Shown here: positions 63,480 to 64,000 of the stretch, piece after piece
Layout: each line of letters starts with the position of its first letter
How positions within the stretch are numbered: the stretch's first letter is position 1
Assembly (NCBI RefSeq): GCF_028610675.1
Contig: NZ_JAQQWS010000003.1
Location: forward strand, 290,790 to 354,789
Origin: Alkalihalobacillus pseudalcaliphilus
GTDB taxonomy: Bacteria; Bacillota; Bacilli; Bacillales; Bacillaceae_D
DNA length: 64,000 bases
Reading direction: 5' to 3'
Notes under the pieces: model-generated
Database searches by the model: none
The model's input: the letters and a program-made list of their open reading frames with translations, nothing else
What the model was told of the DNA's origin: nothing
Program-made: the position numbers and the translations under genes

Positions 63480-64000
63480 CTATTTCTGTAACCCTCATGA
63501 CTTGTCCTACAACACGCATGGCTATTCACTTAGGTTCAAGTGGATAGCTTTTTAATCTAGTTACCGAATAGAGTTTTTCAGCCCGAACATTCTCTTTATA
63601 CATAAAAAAACACCCCTATCGGAATGTGCTTAATCACCTGGCAATGTTACGAAAGGGTCTTCTTCCTACAATCAGTACCGGGTGCTTCGCTCCTTAGGGA
63701 CTGGTTTTTCGAACCAGTCTCTTATGCTGCGAGCTTATTCTTTATGCATATTAAAAAGCACAATCCAAATGGATTGTGCTTTATCGCCTGGCAACGTCCT
63801 ACTGTCTCTTCGGATTCTCTTCTTCGGGGAAGTGGGGCATGAAGCGATTTCTCTCACGAACGTATTTGATTTTCTTACTTCAATCGCTTTCGGGTGCTTC
63901 GCTTCGTAGCTGCTGCTTCTTCAAACCAGCACTCTTTTGCGCCGAGCATTCTCTTTATGCATATTAAAAAGCACAATCCAAATGGATTGTGCTTTATCGC
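63480..64000 (-). repeat. Repeated 5S rRNA 3'-end fragments with terminator hairpins
   Basis: Read on the minus strand, a segment ending AGTAGGACGTTGCCAGGCG (63786-63803) matches the 3' end of Bacillus 5S rRNA, followed by a perfect terminator-like hairpin GCACAATCC-AAAT-GGATTGTGC (63758-63779) and TTTTT. The hairpin recurs identically at 63971-63992 (213 bp away), and a weaker tail plus hairpin lies at 63605-63652 (ACATTGCCAGGTG). The sequences between also match each other (GTGCTTCGCT..., CTTTATGCATATTAAAAAG). Bases 63998-64000 probably begin the true 5S gene, on the minus strand beyond the window. Confidence 0.75.

Noticed and set aside
63624..63967. Short plus-strand open frames near the right edge.
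   Set aside because: They lie over 5S rRNA-like fragments and terminator hairpins and are repeats of each other because the DNA is duplicated.

Overview
The window comes from a low-GC Gram-positive bacterium of the family Bacillaceae. The gene order from the pur operon through yerABC, pcrB-pcrA-ligA-camS, an OpuE/PutP symporter and gatCA matches the layout known from Bacillus subtilis. Extra modules (adeC, a PdaC-type deacetylase, a nitroreductase, nupNOPQ) and several kinds of intergenic repeat are inserted between the conserved blocks. Most genes are on the minus strand. The repeats and gene content would suit an alkaliphilic or soil Bacillus relative, but no species can be named from the sequence.

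Layout. 1-1,288: gatA (cut by the window edge) and gatC. 1.4-4.2 kb: a proline-type sodium symporter with a 34-codon membrane peptide in front of it, flanked by two 51-bp tandem arrays. 4.2-9.1 kb: nupNOPQ nucleoside ABC importer. 9.9-16.2 kb: pcrB-pcrA-ligA-camS. 16.8-21.7 kb: nitroreductase, adenine deaminase, PdaC-type deacetylase (plus strand). 22-25.2 kb: yerA-yerB-yerC. 25.7-39.7 kb: the 12-gene pur operon (purEKBCSQLFMNHD), preceded by a PurR operator, a sigma-A promoter and a guanine riboswitch with its terminator. 39.7-42.4 kb: NETI protein, type III polyketide synthase with its methyltransferase, and a PPOX flavoprotein. 42.6-54.8 kb: an accessory stretch with a secreted lipase, a small kinase, two lipoproteins, a BAAT-type hydrolase, a MOSC protein, a T-box-controlled ArgS of the 'second' type, a lone lysine hydroxylase, an ArsB/ACR3-like carrier and an ECF sigma/anti-sigma pair. 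55.2-59.8 kb: dUTPase and the nrdHIEF class Ib ribonucleotide reductase with two phased NrdR boxes. 60.4-63.4 kb: a membrane protein, an APH-like phosphotransferase and a stand-alone MurE homologue. 63.5-64 kb: repeated fragments of a 5S rRNA 3' end with terminators, suggesting an rRNA operon just beyond the right edge on the minus strand.

How the genes fit together. Purines dominate: de novo synthesis (pur), nucleoside uptake (nup), adenine deamination (adeC, with the paralogue yerA), and deoxynucleotide supply (nrd, dut). DNA upkeep (pcrA, ligA) and translation (gatCA, argS) make up the rest of the core.

The least explained material is intergenic. Five arrays, all in the same orientation, have unit spacing of exactly 51 bp in 20 of the 21 intervals measured in the four intact ones. 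One array has a higher-order alternation, and a decayed copy sits inside the pur operon. A separate 270-410 bp non-coding element occurs four times; one copy lies between the purE riboswitch terminator and purE, and another between camS and its apparent terminator. No IS element, prophage, tRNA or CRISPR array was recognised.
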